A stretch of DNA of 64,000 bases from Algoriphagus terrigena DSM 22685 (GCF_000429445.1 NZ_AUBW01000005.1:186001-250000); one strand, 5' to 3'. Positions 24,337 to 32,823 are shown, counted from the first letter of the stretch. Program-made: numbers and translations. The notes: generated by a model from the letters alone, not told the origin.

Positions 24337-24993
24337 TTATTTGATGATTTCTCTCGTCTTGATCATGTAGCCCACCGAGACATACATCATGGTACTCTGG
24401 GTTGGGGTATAGACTACGCCCGGTTCGTTGACGGATTGATTGTCTTCCTTCAAGAAGTCTGTCAAGTAGTATTTGAATCGGATGTAGTTTCCTTTTTTGG
24501 ATTTCAGCTCCGCGAACACAGATGGTAGATAGATGTTAGTCCGGTCGCTAAACCAGATATTGGTCTTGCTCTTTTCGTCGTTCACATACTTTTTCTGCTT
24601 GTAATTAACGGCGAATTCATTGTCAATACCGGCAGCAATCAGGTTGCCGTTCATGTCGCCGAACTTGAAAGCCACCGGGATACCAACGGTATAAACACGT
24701 TGTTTCATCCGGATAGAATCATTCAGATCGGTGATAATACCGACGTTTCGGGAAGCGATACCGGTGTAGAACCCGGTTTTTTCATTGAAATCCCGGTGAA
24801 GCAGAAGGCCGACGTTGATAAAGGGAGTAAATCGGCCAACGTTCTTCGTGTCAAGTCCGGTTGCTTCCACATTACCCCAAGAAAGAATTGTCTCTGAAGC
24901 CGAAACGAGATACCAAGGTTTGGTCGGAGCGTCTTGGGCGATCGCCAAATTTCCGGCCAAAATTAATAGAAAGAGTAAAGCTATTTTTTTCAT
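24337..24993 (-). CDS. Predicted outer-membrane beta-barrel protein, unknown function
   Basis: The 218-residue product starts with a clear signal peptide (MKKIALLFLLILAGNLAIAQ). The mature part has alternating hydrophobic and polar residues typical of a small barrel, with glycine and aromatic residues at strand ends (FYTGIASRNVGI, YIRFKYYLTDFL) and a final aromatic-rich strand (MMYVSVGYMIKTREIIK). I do not recognise a specific family; OmpA-like barrels without the peptidoglycan domain and the porin-like 'outer membrane beta-barrel' group are the nearest. It is a single-gene unit with its own terminator. Confidence 0.65.
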   Translation of the reverse strand: MKKIALLFLLILAGNLAIAQDAPTKPWYLVSASETILSWGNVEATGLDTKNVGRFTPFINVGLLLHRDFNEKTGFYTGIASRNVGIITDLNDSIRMKQRVYTVGIPVAFKFGDMNGNLIAAGIDNEFAVNYKQKKYVNDEKSKTNIWFSDRTNIYLPSVFAELKSKKGNYIRFKYYLTDFLKEDNQSVNEPGVVYTPTQSTMMYVSVGYMIKTREIIK

Positions 24994-25235
24994 ACTGTTA
25001 AAGAGTTATTGATAAAAGTGAATTGGTTTAGAAGAACGAAAGATACTGATTTTCCAAGTTTAGATTAAAATTCCGAATCCATTCCGAACGATAAAAACTC
25101 CCGAAACCAAGTTTGTTTTTAAGAAAACAAGATGGATTTTTAAGAGCAGTAGCAAACATCTCAAAATCATTTTACGCGGAGGTTTTACTTTGAAAAAAGC
25201 AGATCCGCCGCTTCTGTTCAGTTAGACCATTGTTT

Positions 25236-26072
25236 ATGAAAAAGTACATTTTAGTCCTTCTTTGCTTTCTACTTATCTCTGCCAAAAGTCCAAAGTCCCT
25301 GACCTGGGTGGCCATCGGAGACTCCATCACCTACCTAAATGATCATCCCGACGAAACCGGGAACCGGATCAGCAAGGGATACCTCTCTTTAATAGAAGAA
25401 AAATTTCCGGAAATCGCCGTCATCAACAAAGGATACAACGGCTGGACTGCGGTGCGGATCGCACAGGAATTTGACAAGTTGGAGATCCCGAAAGCTGACA
25501 TTTACAGCATATTCCTGGGAACCAACGACTGGTGGGGTGGCAAGCCGCTGGGCACGCTGGCCGACTATAAAAATTCGACCGGTCCCGAGACGGTGCATGG
25601 CGCATTTCGGGTAATGATCGACAAAATCCGCCTGCTCAATCCCCAAGCGAAAATCATCCTGATCACGCCGATGCAGCGCGTGGATTTCGTGTACATCAAC
25701 AATCCCAAAAACAACGCCTTTGGATCTTATCAGGACAAAAACGGCCAAAATCTTGGCGATTTCGTCAATGCGATCAAGACCATCGGAAACCAAGAAGGTC
25801 TGCCGGTAGCGGATCTTTTTCACATCAAGCAAATGGGACTTGCCGATTTGGTGAAGTATAAATGGCTCAAAAACCCAGCTACGGGGCAATACAAAAAATA
25901 TAGGTATCCAGACTTTATTGACGTTCCTTTCGACCCGGAAAAGGACGAATACCCCTATCCCGAAAAGTCGATCAACGTCACTTATGACGGACTTCACCCT
26001 TCGGACAAAGGCTACCGGATCATCGCCAAAGAACTTTATCCGATTTTTGAACGAATCTCAGAAAATCAATAG
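25236..26072 (+). CDS. SGNH/GDSL-type hydrolase, secreted
   Basis: This 278-residue exported hydrolase has the GDSL block AIGDSITYLNDH near residue 26 (catalytic Ser in GDSI), the block III FLGTNDWWGG (about 88-97, Gly-x-Asn-Asp), and a block V DGLHPSDKGY (about 250-259) with the catalytic Asp and His. A signal peptide (MKKYILVLLCFLLISAKS) precedes it. Members act as esterases, often deacetylating carbohydrates; the substrate is not evident. I chose ATG 25236, two codons in from the TTG at 25230. The 240 bp before it carry no recognisable promoter box. Confidence 0.85.
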   Translation: MKKYILVLLCFLLISAKSPKSLTWVAIGDSITYLNDHPDETGNRISKGYLSLIEEKFPEIAVINKGYNGWTAVRIAQEFDKLEIPKADIYSIFLGTNDWWGGKPLGTLADYKNSTGPETVHGAFRVMIDKIRLLNPQAKIILITPMQRVDFVYINNPKNNAFGSYQDKNGQNLGDFVNAIKTIGNQEGLPVADLFHIKQMGLADLVKYKWLKNPATGQYKKYRYPDFIDVPFDPEKDEYPYPEKSINVTYDGLHPSDKGYRIIAKELYPIFERISENQ

Positions 26073-26333
26073 GATTTACTCCCTGCTTATAGGGCCCTAG
26101 CACGAGGATTTTCGGACCGACAGATCAAAACCCGAAAAATCAATTGGCTATATCATTCATCTAGTTCATTTTTTTGTCCGCCTCAGTGAATCTGATTATT
26201 CTTGCTGTTATTTTTTATTAATTTGGATTTAACGAAGGAGAATAAATAACAGGAGCTTCCTACGACCCGAGCCCCTGATCCCGGATTGCTTTCAGTGCTT
26301 TTTTTCGAACAAAAAATTTTTAAAGACTACACC

Positions 26334-27368
26334 ATGAAATCTCAGATTGGAAAACTAAAAACATTAGCCTATCTCATCCTTTTGGGCTCTTTTGCATGCA
26401 CGCCTCCTGCGGAAAAAGCTGAGGTAACCGTCCAAGAAACGGAAATCGACCCTCTTCCTTCCTGGAATGAGGGCGAGCACAAGCAAGCGATTATCAGCTA
26501 TGTGGAAGACGTGACGGATACGACGAGTGCCAACTTTATTCCGGTGGCAGACAGGATTGCCACATTTGACAACGACGGCACGCTTTGGTCGGAGCAACCT
26601 ATTTACTTCCAGTTCTTCTTTGCCCTGGACCGAGTAAAAGCCTTGGCTGCTGATCATCCGGAATGGAAAACCACGCAGCCATTTAAGGCTGTCCTGGAAA
26701 ACGACATGCACGCACTGATGCAGCAAGGCGAAAAAGGTCTAGTTGAACTGGTGATGACTACCCACGTCGGGAATACGACAGACGAATTTGACAGCATTGT
26801 AAAAAGCTGGATCGATACCGCCCAGCATCCAGTTAAAAAGAAACTGTACACCGAATTGGTATTTCAGCCGATGCTTGAATTGCTTGACTACCTCAGAGCC
26901 CATGATTTTAAAACCTTTATCGTTTCCGGTGGAGGGATTGAATTTATGCGGCCTTGGGTGGAAGGAGTCTATGGAATCCCCAAAGACCAGGTGGTAGGCA
27001 GTAGCGTCGAGACTGAATACGATTACAATGACGGCAATCCGATCATTAAAAGACTGGCTAAGATTGATCTCGTTGACGACAAGGAAGGCAAGCCTGTAGG
27101 AATCAACCGCTACATTGGACGCAGGCCGGTTTTTGCCGCCGGCAACTCCGACGGCGACCTGCAAATGCTCCGTTGGGCGGATTCTAATAAGCTGAAGACA
27201 TTCAAGCTCTACGTGCACCACACCGACTCGATCAGAGAATGGGCCTATGACAGAAAATCCCATATCGGGACTTTTGACAAAGGTTTGGACGAAGCGGGAG
27301 AAAAGGGCTGGACTGTCATTGACATGAAGGACGACTGGAAAATCATCTATCCCTTCGAGAAAAATTAG
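26334..27368 (+). CDS. HAD-family phosphatase lipoprotein
   Basis: This 344-residue lipoprotein has a lipobox ending in Cys (LLGSFAC) and a HAD-type hydrolase domain. Motif I is TFDNDGTLW (about 79-87) with the nucleophile Asp, motif II is FIVSGGGIEFM (about 197-207), and the acidic motif IV is AAGNSDGDLQML (about 262-273), as in phosphoserine-phosphatase-like HAD proteins. It should dephosphorylate a small compound in the periplasm; the substrate is unknown. I prefer ATG 26334 to the TTG or ATG upstream because it gives MKSQIGKLKTL plus a proper signal. The next gene starts 8 bp after its stop, so they form a unit. Confidence 0.82.
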   Translation: MKSQIGKLKTLAYLILLGSFACTPPAEKAEVTVQETEIDPLPSWNEGEHKQAIISYVEDVTDTTSANFIPVADRIATFDNDGTLWSEQPIYFQFFFALDRVKALAADHPEWKTTQPFKAVLENDMHALMQQGEKGLVELVMTTHVGNTTDEFDSIVKSWIDTAQHPVKKKLYTELVFQPMLELLDYLRAHDFKTFIVSGGGIEFMRPWVEGVYGIPKDQVVGSSVETEYDYNDGNPIIKRLAKIDLVDDKEGKPVGINRYIGRRPVFAAGNSDGDLQMLRWADSNKLKTFKLYVHHTDSIREWAYDRKSHIGTFDKGLDEAGEKGWTVIDMKDDWKIIYPFEKN

Positions 27369-27376
27369 GTCAATCC

Positions 27377-27955
27377 GTGAACAGTTCAATCAAAACAAGA
27401 TGGAAAACTTGGCTCATCATCCTGTTCGCTGGTATCGCAGCAGTCCTCTCTACCTCCACCACATCCCACGCCCAAGAGGAGATGCTGGAAGAGACAGAAT
27501 CGGAGAGGAAGCATAGTCTGGCAGTAGCCATTGGCCATGTACAAGTCGCAAAAGGCGTCCAAGAAGGTGATATAAAATGGCTGGCCTTGCCGAGCTGGGC
27601 ATTGGACTACACTTTCCGCTTAAACAAAAAATGGAACATTGGCCTGCAAAATGAACTCATCTTAAGTGATTTTGAGGTAGAATCCGAGGAAGAAGACGGG
27701 AAGGTGATCACTCGTTCCACGCCTTTATCAAGCATCGCGGTGGCTGGATATCGCCCCTTGGAGTGGCTGACGGTCTTTGCTGGAGGAGGAGCTGAATTTG
27801 CAAAGGAGGAAAACTTCGCCATGGTTCGGTTTGGAATAGAACCCTCGATGGAAATCCGCGAAAGACTGGAGCTCCTCGCGAGCCTAGTCTATGACATCAA
27901 AATAGATGGCTACGACAGCTTCGGATTGACGTTCGGCGTGGCTTACGCCTTGTAA
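27377..27955 (+). CDS. Predicted small outer-membrane barrel protein
   Basis: The 192-residue product has a signal peptide (KTWLIILFAGIAAVLSTSTTSHAQ) and then repeating amphipathic strands with aromatic ends (SWALDYTFRLNKKWNIGLQ, LASLVYDIKIDGYDSF, GLTFGVAYAL), ending in a terminal aliphatic residue as in outer-membrane barrels. I recognise no family. It begins with GTG, 8 bp after the HAD lipoprotein stop, so the phosphatase and this barrel are probably co-transcribed and may share a role in uptake of a dephosphorylated compound (inference). ATG alternatives lie well inside the signal region and are less likely. Confidence 0.6.
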   Translation: MNSSIKTRWKTWLIILFAGIAAVLSTSTTSHAQEEMLEETESERKHSLAVAIGHVQVAKGVQEGDIKWLALPSWALDYTFRLNKKWNIGLQNELILSDFEVESEEEDGKVITRSTPLSSIAVAGYRPLEWLTVFAGGGAEFAKEENFAMVRFGIEPSMEIRERLELLASLVYDIKIDGYDSFGLTFGVAYAL

Positions 27956-27987
27956 AGCGCCCACTAGATCCGAACCACGGGCAACAA

Positions 27988-28032
27988 TAAAAAGGGGCGG
28001 CTGTTGAGAATCAAGCCACTTTTTTATTTTGA
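27988..28032 (+). terminator. Probable terminator behind the HAD-barrel pair
   Basis: An imperfect stem (GGCTGTTGA with TCAAGCC, flanked by A-rich and T-rich arms) is followed by TTTTTTATTTT. Confidence 0.5.
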
Positions 28033-28054
28033 AGGCGATGCTGAGCGGAAAAAA

Positions 28055-28074
28055 AATACCCTGCACAGGGTATT
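28055..28074. repeat. Perfect inverted repeat upstream of a lipoprotein promoter
   Basis: AATACCCT and AGGGTATT (8 bp) flank a GCAC loop. Read on the minus strand it is followed by a run of eight T, giving a good terminator shape, though no minus-strand gene is near. It lies 20 bases upstream of the TATCTTTG box of the next gene. Confidence 0.6.
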
Positions 28075-28094
28075 GTGAGATTTTCCACTAAAAA

Positions 28095-28102
28095 TATCTT
28101 TG
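28095..28102 (+). promoter_or_regulatory. -7 box (TATCTTTG) for the BIG2-type lipoprotein gene
   Basis: A perfect TAnnTTTG match, 19 bases upstream of the ATG at 28122. Confidence 0.6.
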
Positions 28103-28121
28103 GGACCAAACCACTTTCAAT

Positions 28122-28865
28122 ATGAAAAAGCTCTATTATTTACTTTTGGCATGCGCCATTTTTTATTCTTGCTCCGGAGAGGACGAGCCGGGTGATGAGA
28201 AAATCACTGTTTCAGAATCACAAATTTCCATTGACTACGAGGAGACCTATACGCTCGAAGCGACCTTCAATCGGGACGGCTACGCACCAGGATCTCTAGT
28301 TTGGTCGAGTGCCGATGAAGAGATAGCTACCGTCGACAACAACGGTAAAGTCACCGCAGGCTTAGTCGGTGAGACAGAATTGACGGTCAAGACCACGGAC
28401 GGTCTTTTCTCCGAAAAAGTAAACGTTGAAGTGCTTCCCACCGTCACGGTTTATAAAGAGCCTGTCCTAAAATTTGGAGAGAGTGGCAGTTTCGTCAAGT
28501 CGAATGAAACCAGAACCATCGACTCGGAAACAGCAGATTTCATCATCTACGCCGGAGAAAATCCAGAAGTCCTTGGCGTGATGTATCTCTTTGAAAATGC
28601 CAAATTAAACTACGTGGCCGTATTGTTGAAGACCGATGAGAGCACAGTCGAAAAAGCTGCATACCATCTGATCCAGCGATACAATGCCGAAGGGAGCCAA
28701 GAGGATGTTTACTTCTTCTCCCGTGGTGAGGTCTCACTGGGGATTACAATTGATCCGACTTTGGGTCTTGTGGTCATTTACGTTCAAGGAGAATCTTCTC
28801 CCGGAGGCCGAATGATGGACTTCAAAACCAGACTGGAAGCTCTTAAGACTCAAGTCGGTAAATAG
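28122..28865 (+). CDS. Lipoprotein with a bacterial Ig-like (BIG2) domain
   Basis: The 247-residue product has a lipobox ending in Cys (IFYSC, about residue 17) and then an acidic run (SGEDEPGDE) of the kind that may direct lipoproteins to the cell surface in Bacteroidota. Residues about 28-105 match a BIG2 domain (WSSADEEIATVDNNGKVTAG, the usual asparagine/glycine-rich core). The remaining 140 residues are a domain I do not recognise, with alternating strands and helices (VAVLLKTDESTVEKAAYHLI). No enzyme motif is seen. It stands alone, followed by a bidirectional terminator. Confidence 0.75.
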   Translation: MKKLYYLLLACAIFYSCSGEDEPGDEKITVSESQISIDYEETYTLEATFNRDGYAPGSLVWSSADEEIATVDNNGKVTAGLVGETELTVKTTDGLFSEKVNVEVLPTVTVYKEPVLKFGESGSFVKSNETRTIDSETADFIIYAGENPEVLGVMYLFENAKLNYVAVLLKTDESTVEKAAYHLIQRYNAEGSQEDVYFFSRGEVSLGITIDPTLGLVVIYVQGESSPGGRMMDFKTRLEALKTQVGK

Positions 28866-28942
28866 CCCATTCTTTTCCGACTCATTAAGCAAGGCTTTAC
28901 TCCTTTGGGTATTCCATCCTCAACACTGCCTCCCCAAAAATC

Positions 28943-28978
28943 AAAAACCCTTTATACTTCGCGTATAAAGGGTTTTTT
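28943..28978. terminator. Bidirectional terminator between the lipoprotein and tRNA-Arg
   Basis: A perfect 12-bp stem (AACCCTTTATAC with GTATAAAGGGTT) and a 5-base loop are flanked by A and T runs, so it can stop transcription from both sides. Confidence 0.9.
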
Positions 28979-28979
28979 G

Positions 28980-29051
28980 TAGCCTAGCTAGGAATCGAAC
29001 CTAGATCTAGCGTTTAGGAAACGCTTGTTCTATCCATTGAACTACAGGGCC
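28980..29051 (-). tRNA. tRNA-Arg(CCU)
   Basis: The minus strand folds into a cloverleaf: D stem GTTC with GAAC, anticodon stem AGCGT with ACGCT, anticodon loop TTCCTAA (anticodon CCU, for AGG), variable loop AGAT, and T stem CTAGG with CCTAG around TTCGATT. The acceptor stem pairs GGCCCTG with CTAGGCT and has two internal mismatches (C5-A68 and U6-U67). No CCA is encoded. It is the only tRNA I see in the window. Confidence 0.85.
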
Positions 29052-29204
29052 GGGTAAGCCGACGAGAGTGGTTTACAATCTCTAATCAGGCATAAGATGT
29101 GGATTGTCTGTATCCCAATTTCCCTCAATCTTTCACAGTGAGATGCAAACCGGGCCGCAAGATAAAGGAATTCTCAATTTACAGGCAAATATTCTGAATC
29201 CAAC

Positions 29205-29236
29205 TTGTGGCTTTCCAATGATTTACCCTATCTTTG
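29205..29236 (+). promoter_or_regulatory. Promoter of the rpsP operon (TTG -N21- TATCTTTG)
   Basis: TATCTTTG at 29229-29236 matches the Bacteroidota -7 box, with TTG at 29205-29207 at the expected -33 position. The ATG of rpsP is at 29290, leaving a leader of about 45-50 bases that contains a hairpin. Confidence 0.7.
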
Positions 29237-29249
29237 CACTCCAAATTTA

Positions 29250-29268
29250 GGATGGACGGGTTCCATCC
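29250..29268 (+). promoter_or_regulatory. Leader hairpin before rpsP
   Basis: GGATGG (29250-29255) and CCATCC (29263-29268) form a perfect 6-bp stem around ACGGGTT in the rpsP leader. It could be a ribosomal-protein autoregulatory element. Confidence 0.45.
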
Positions 29269-29289
29269 AATCACTTAATCTAAAAAATT

Positions 29290-29868
29290 ATGTCTGTAAA
29301 AATCAGATTAGCACGTCGAGGCAGAAAGAAACAAGCCATCTATGACGTCGTTGTAGCTGATGCAAGAGCTCCACGTGATGGACGCTTCATCGAAAAAATC
29401 GGAACTTACAACCCGAACACAAATCCCGCTTCCATCAACATCAACAATGAGCGCGCTCTTACCTGGTTGTTGAATGGAGCTCAGCCAACTGATACCGTGA
29501 AGGCAATGCTTTCTTACAGAGGTATCATGCTGAAAAAACACCTTCAAATCGGTGTCTTGAAAGGCGCTATCTCCCAAGAGCAAGCTGACGCGAAATTCGG
29601 CACTTGGTTGGAAGAGAAAGATGCTAAAATCGTCTCCAAATCTGACAAACTGGCTGCTTCCAAAGCGGATGTCCGTGCAAAAGCACTGGCTGCTGAAGTT
29701 GCTAAAAACCAGGCTCGAGTGGATGCCAAGCAGGCAAAAGAAGATGAGCAAAAGGCTTTGCTTGCCGCTGCTGAATCTGCAAACAATCCTGTAGCTGCTG
29801 AAACTGAAGTGGCTTCCGAAGAAGTTGCTCCTGAAGCTGCCGCAGAAGGCGGAGAAGCTGAAGCTTAA
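29290..29868 (+). CDS. rpsP: 30S ribosomal protein S16 with long C-terminal extension
   Basis: S16 is a small-subunit assembly protein. The first 85 residues are the S16 core ([26 protein letters not shown] and [11 protein letters not shown]). After about residue 110 comes a Lys/Ala-rich helix and then a 40-residue Ala/Glu-rich tail ([20 protein letters not shown]), giving 192 residues against about 82 in E. coli. Such tails are usual for S16 of this phylum. It is the first gene of the rpsP-rimM-trmD-rplS operon, with a recognisable promoter and a leader hairpin. Confidence 0.97.
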   Translation: MSVKIRLARRGRKKQAIYDVVVADARAPRDGRFIEKIGTYNPNTNPASININNERALTWLLNGAQPTDTVKAMLSYRGIMLKKHLQIGVLKGAISQEQADAKFGTWLEEKDAKIVSKSDKLAASKADVRAKALAAEVAKNQARVDAKQAKEDEQKALLAAAESANNPVAAETEVASEEVAPEAAAEGGEAEA

Positions 29869-29882
29869 TAGTATATAATCCC

Positions 29883-30413
29883 ATGAACAAGGATCAATGC
29901 TTCCAAATAGGCAGAATTGCCAAAGTTCATGGACTTCGTGGTGAAGTAAATGTGGTGCTTGATGTAGATTATCCGGAGGATTACGAAGGATTGGAGCACC
30001 TCTTCATCGAACAAAAAGGCCGGTTGGTTCCCTTCTTTCTGGAGCACTTTGTGATCCAGCCCGGAGACAGAGCTTTGGCCAAGTTTGAAGAACTGGACAC
30101 GATCGAGTCGGTCGAAAGCCTGGTCGGATCGGAAGCTTATCTTCCGCTGACCGAGCTTACACAGCTCGAAGATGGCCAATATTACTTCCACGAACTGGTT
30201 GGTTTTGAAGTCATAGATGAGACTTTGGGACTGATCGGGCCAATACAGATCATCTACGATCTGGAAACACAGGATCTCCTCGGAGTGATCCACCAAGGCA
30301 AAGAAGTGCTCATCCCGATTCAGGATGGCATCATTACCAAGGTGGACAAGGCAGCAAAAAAAGTTTTCTGCCAGCTACCCGATGGTTTACTTGACATCTA
30401 TCTGGAAGACTGA
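29883..30413 (+). CDS. rimM: Ribosome maturation factor RimM
   Basis: RimM helps assemble the head of the 30S subunit near S19 and 16S rRNA. The 176-residue protein has the N-terminal beta-barrel start FQIGRIAKVHGLRGEVNV (about 7-24), then a PRC-barrel domain (LVGFEVIDETLGLIGPIQII, about 100-120; VLIPIQDGIITKVD, about 142-155). It starts 14 bp behind rpsP and ends 3 bp before trmD, as in many bacterial rpsP operons. Confidence 0.95.
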   Translation: MNKDQCFQIGRIAKVHGLRGEVNVVLDVDYPEDYEGLEHLFIEQKGRLVPFFLEHFVIQPGDRALAKFEELDTIESVESLVGSEAYLPLTELTQLEDGQYYFHELVGFEVIDETLGLIGPIQIIYDLETQDLLGVIHQGKEVLIPIQDGIITKVDKAAKKVFCQLPDGLLDIYLED

Positions 30414-30416
30414 GCG

Positions 30417-31106
30417 ATGCATATTGACATCATCACTGTGGTGCCGGGATTGCTGGAAGGGCCTTTTTCCCATTCGATTCTGAAAAGAGCCGAAGACAAA
30501 GGACTCGCCAGCGTCAGGGTGCATAACCTTCGGGATTATGCCACCGGCAAACAAAACCAAGTCGATGACTATGCATTTGGAGGTGGAGCCGGGATGGTCA
30601 TGATGATCGAGCCAATCGCCCGATGCATCGAGGCACTTCAAAAGGAACGAACGTACGATGAAATCATCTACATGACGCCTGACGGAGAGACCTTTGACCA
30701 ACCCATGGCGAATTCGCTTTCCCTGAAGAGAAACCTCCTGATCCTCTGCGGTCACTACAAGGGAGTCGATCAACGGGTGAGAGACAAGTTTATCACCCGG
30801 GAGATCAGCATTGGAGATTTCGTCCTGTCTGGCGGAGAATTGGCCGCAGCGGTAATCGCTGATGCCGTGATCCGACTGATACCGGGCGTGCTCAATGATG
30901 AGACTTCGGCATTGACAGATTCTTTTCAGGATGGTCTATTGGCACCACCGGTGTACACCCGCCCCGCAGAATATGAGGGAATGGGCATCCCGGAAGTGTT
31001 GCTTTCGGGCCATGAAGCCAAGATAAACGAGTGGAGATTTGAAGCGTCGGTTCGCCGAACCAAGGAAAAACGTCCGGATCTGCTCAAGGGCAGCGGATGG
31101 GAGTAG
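30417..31106 (+). CDS. trmD: tRNA (guanine37-N1)-methyltransferase TrmD
   Basis: TrmD uses S-adenosylmethionine to methylate G37 of tRNAs that read codons starting with C, or GGN arginine tRNAs, and so prevents frameshifting. The 229-residue SPOUT enzyme has the family motifs [27 protein letters not shown] (about 54-65), [13 protein letters not shown] (about 110-122) and [16 protein letters not shown] (about 128-143), which form the trefoil knot. Start and stop fit the family. It is the third gene of the operon. Confidence 0.96.
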   Translation: MHIDIITVVPGLLEGPFSHSILKRAEDKGLASVRVHNLRDYATGKQNQVDDYAFGGGAGMVMMIEPIARCIEALQKERTYDEIIYMTPDGETFDQPMANSLSLKRNLLILCGHYKGVDQRVRDKFITREISIGDFVLSGGELAAAVIADAVIRLIPGVLNDETSALTDSFQDGLLAPPVYTRPAEYEGMGIPEVLLSGHEAKINEWRFEASVRRTKEKRPDLLKGSGWE

Positions 31107-31183
31107 GCGAGACAAAAGTTTAAAAAAGTAATTCATTTAAGCCGCTGCGGCGGTGCACTGCGAAAGCATAAAAACATAAAGCT

Positions 31184-31549
31184 ATGAGCGATTTAATGAA
31201 AATTGTAGAAGCGGAATACAGCGAGGTGAGAGCCAAGTTCCCTTCTTTCAAAGCGGGTGATACCATCAACGTACACGTACGTATCAAAGAAGGTAGCAAG
31301 GAGCGTATCCAGCAGTTTCAAGGAACTGTGATCCAGCGTAGAAACCCCAACTCTAACGGTGAGACTTTCACTGTACGTAAAATCTCCAACGGTGTAGGCG
31401 TGGAGCGTATCTTCCCTATCATCTCCCCAGCTATCGAGCAAATCGACGTGTTGAGAGAAGGTAAAGTAAGAAGAGCTCGTCTGTTCTACCTGAGAGGACG
31501 TCAGGGTAAAGCTGCACGTATCAAGGAAAAAATCAGACCAAGACACTAA
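31184..31549 (+). CDS. rplS: 50S ribosomal protein L19
   Basis: L19 sits at the interface of the two ribosomal subunits. The 121-residue protein has the typical [23 protein letters not shown] and [21 protein letters not shown] pattern and a basic C-terminus ([23 protein letters not shown]). A 77-bp gap with a short G/C-rich stretch (31140-31160) separates it from trmD, so it may have its own leader control. A strong terminator follows. Confidence 0.97.
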   Translation: MSDLMKIVEAEYSEVRAKFPSFKAGDTINVHVRIKEGSKERIQQFQGTVIQRRNPNSNGETFTVRKISNGVGVERIFPIISPAIEQIDVLREGKVRRARLFYLRGRQGKAARIKEKIRPRH

Positions 31550-31568
31550 GACCAGTCTTGCTGAATAT

Positions 31569-31604
31569 CCAAAAAAGGAACCTAGAAATGGGTTCCTTTT
31601 TTGG
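31569..31604 (+). terminator. Rho-independent terminator of the rpsP operon
   Basis: A perfect 14-bp stem (CCAAAAAAGGAACC with GGTTCCTTTTTTGG) with an 8-base loop ends the operon. The GGAACC/GGTTCC core is shared with the next terminator. Confidence 0.92.
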
Positions 31605-31636
31605 TTTATTGTTAAATTGAAGAAAATCTGACACTT

Positions 31637-31921
31637 ATGAATTCCTCGATTTCATTTCCCGATCCGGGAGCAATGCTCGGAAAAACCATCCTGAAAATAG
31701 GACAAGTGCTTTTGGTAATTCTCGCCGCTGCCAGTGCCAGCATTGCCTACTTGGCATTTGCAGAGATGTTTTCAGGCTGGGACATTGAGTTGGATTCTGA
31801 CTTGGTATGGCTGTTTCCAAACGTGGACTCAGGAGAATGGATCAGTTATTTCTTCATTGGATTGACTCTGAAATTTTTGATTTGGCTGGGAGTGTTGGTT
31901 TGGCTGGATCGGAAAATCTAA
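31637..31921 (+). CDS. Small two-segment membrane protein, unknown
   Basis: The 94-residue product has two hydrophobic segments (TILKIGQVLLVILAAASASIAYLAF cut at about 17-42, and ISYFFIGLTLKFLIWLGVLVWL at about 69-90) separated by an acidic loop with Trp and Asp (WDIELDSDLVWLF). I recognise no family. It could be a small regulator or helper in the inner membrane. The gene is closed by its own terminator and sits between the rplS terminator and the ThuA-like gene, so it is a single-gene unit. Confidence 0.55.
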   Translation: MNSSISFPDPGAMLGKTILKIGQVLLVILAAASASIAYLAFAEMFSGWDIELDSDLVWLFPNVDSGEWISYFFIGLTLKFLIWLGVLVWLDRKI

Positions 31922-31954
31922 CCGGTTTTCCCCTCTGAACTGATCCAGTCTTCC

Positions 31955-31982
31955 AAGGAACCCCTCTTCAGGTTCCTTTTTT
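31955..31982 (+). terminator. Rho-independent terminator directly before the ThuA-like gene
   Basis: AAGGAACC and GGTTCCTT form an 8-bp stem with an 8-base loop followed by six T. The T-run ends one base before the ATG of the next gene. Confidence 0.85.
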
Positions 31983-31983
31983 A

Positions 31984-32823
31984 ATGCCTAATTTCAGAAT
32001 CAAATCTTCTCAAGCCTTGAAAAAACTCCTATCCGTTCTGCTTTTCTTTTTCTTGAGCTTCTTGGGCGAGGCCCAAGAAATACCCCAAGTCATCGTATTC
32101 TATACTGCTCAAAATGACCAAGCTCATATTTCCTTTGTCGGCGAGGCGCTGCCCTGGTTGGAAGAGAAAGGCCAGCAAAATGGATTTGCTGTGCGTGCCA
32201 CGACTGATTGGGATGAGTTGAATTCTGAAAACCTGGGTAAGTATCGGCTGGTGATATTTCTTGACACCAGACCTGAAAAAGAGACCCAACGGAAGGCTTT
32301 TGAAAGGTACATTGCAGACGGCGGCGCCTGGATAGGCTTTCATTTTTCGGCTTTTGCTCTCACTCCGTCCGATTTCCCTCAAGATTGGGATTGGTATCAT
32401 GACCGCTTCCTTGGATCTGGACAATACGCAAGCAATACTTGGCGACCAACTTCCGCAATCCTGAAACTGGAGCAAAGAGATCATCCAGCGGCCAAAGGAT
32501 TGCCCCAAACCTTTAAATCCTCGCCCAATGAATGGTATCGCTGGGAGCTTGACCTTCGGGAAAACCCAGACATCGAGATCTTGGTTTCGATCGATCCATC
32601 TAGCTTTCCGCTAGGCACCGGACCCAAAGCCCATGAAATCTGGCACGATGGGTACTATCCTGTCGTGTGGACAAACAAAAAATATCGAATGGTCTATTTC
32701 AACATGGGACACAACGACATCGACTATGAAGGCGGTACCAATAAGACACTTTCTCATACTTTTGGTAACGAAGAGCAGGATAGACTGATCTTGAATGGAA
32801 TGTTGTGGTTATTGGATCTTTGA
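31984..32823 (+). CDS. ThuA-like domain protein, exported
   Basis: This 279-residue protein has an N-terminal signal peptide (KKLLSVLLFFFLSFLGEAQ) and a ThuA-like domain of the glutamine-amidotransferase fold (VIFYTAQNDQAHISF-like start, GKYRLVIFLDTR, ERYIADGGAWIGFH at about 105-118, HDGYYPVVWTNK at about 220). ThuA is linked to trehalose and sugar use; in Bacteroidota these proteins are often exported and of unknown role. The annotated ATG touches the upstream terminator; a TTG at 32017 would give MKKLLSVLLF and may be the true start. Confidence 0.75.
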   Translation: MPNFRIKSSQALKKLLSVLLFFFLSFLGEAQEIPQVIVFYTAQNDQAHISFVGEALPWLEEKGQQNGFAVRATTDWDELNSENLGKYRLVIFLDTRPEKETQRKAFERYIADGGAWIGFHFSAFALTPSDFPQDWDWYHDRFLGSGQYASNTWRPTSAILKLEQRDHPAAKGLPQTFKSSPNEWYRWELDLRENPDIEILVSIDPSSFPLGTGPKAHEIWHDGYYPVVWTNKKYRMVYFNMGHNDIDYEGGTNKTLSHTFGNEEQDRLILNGMLWLLDL

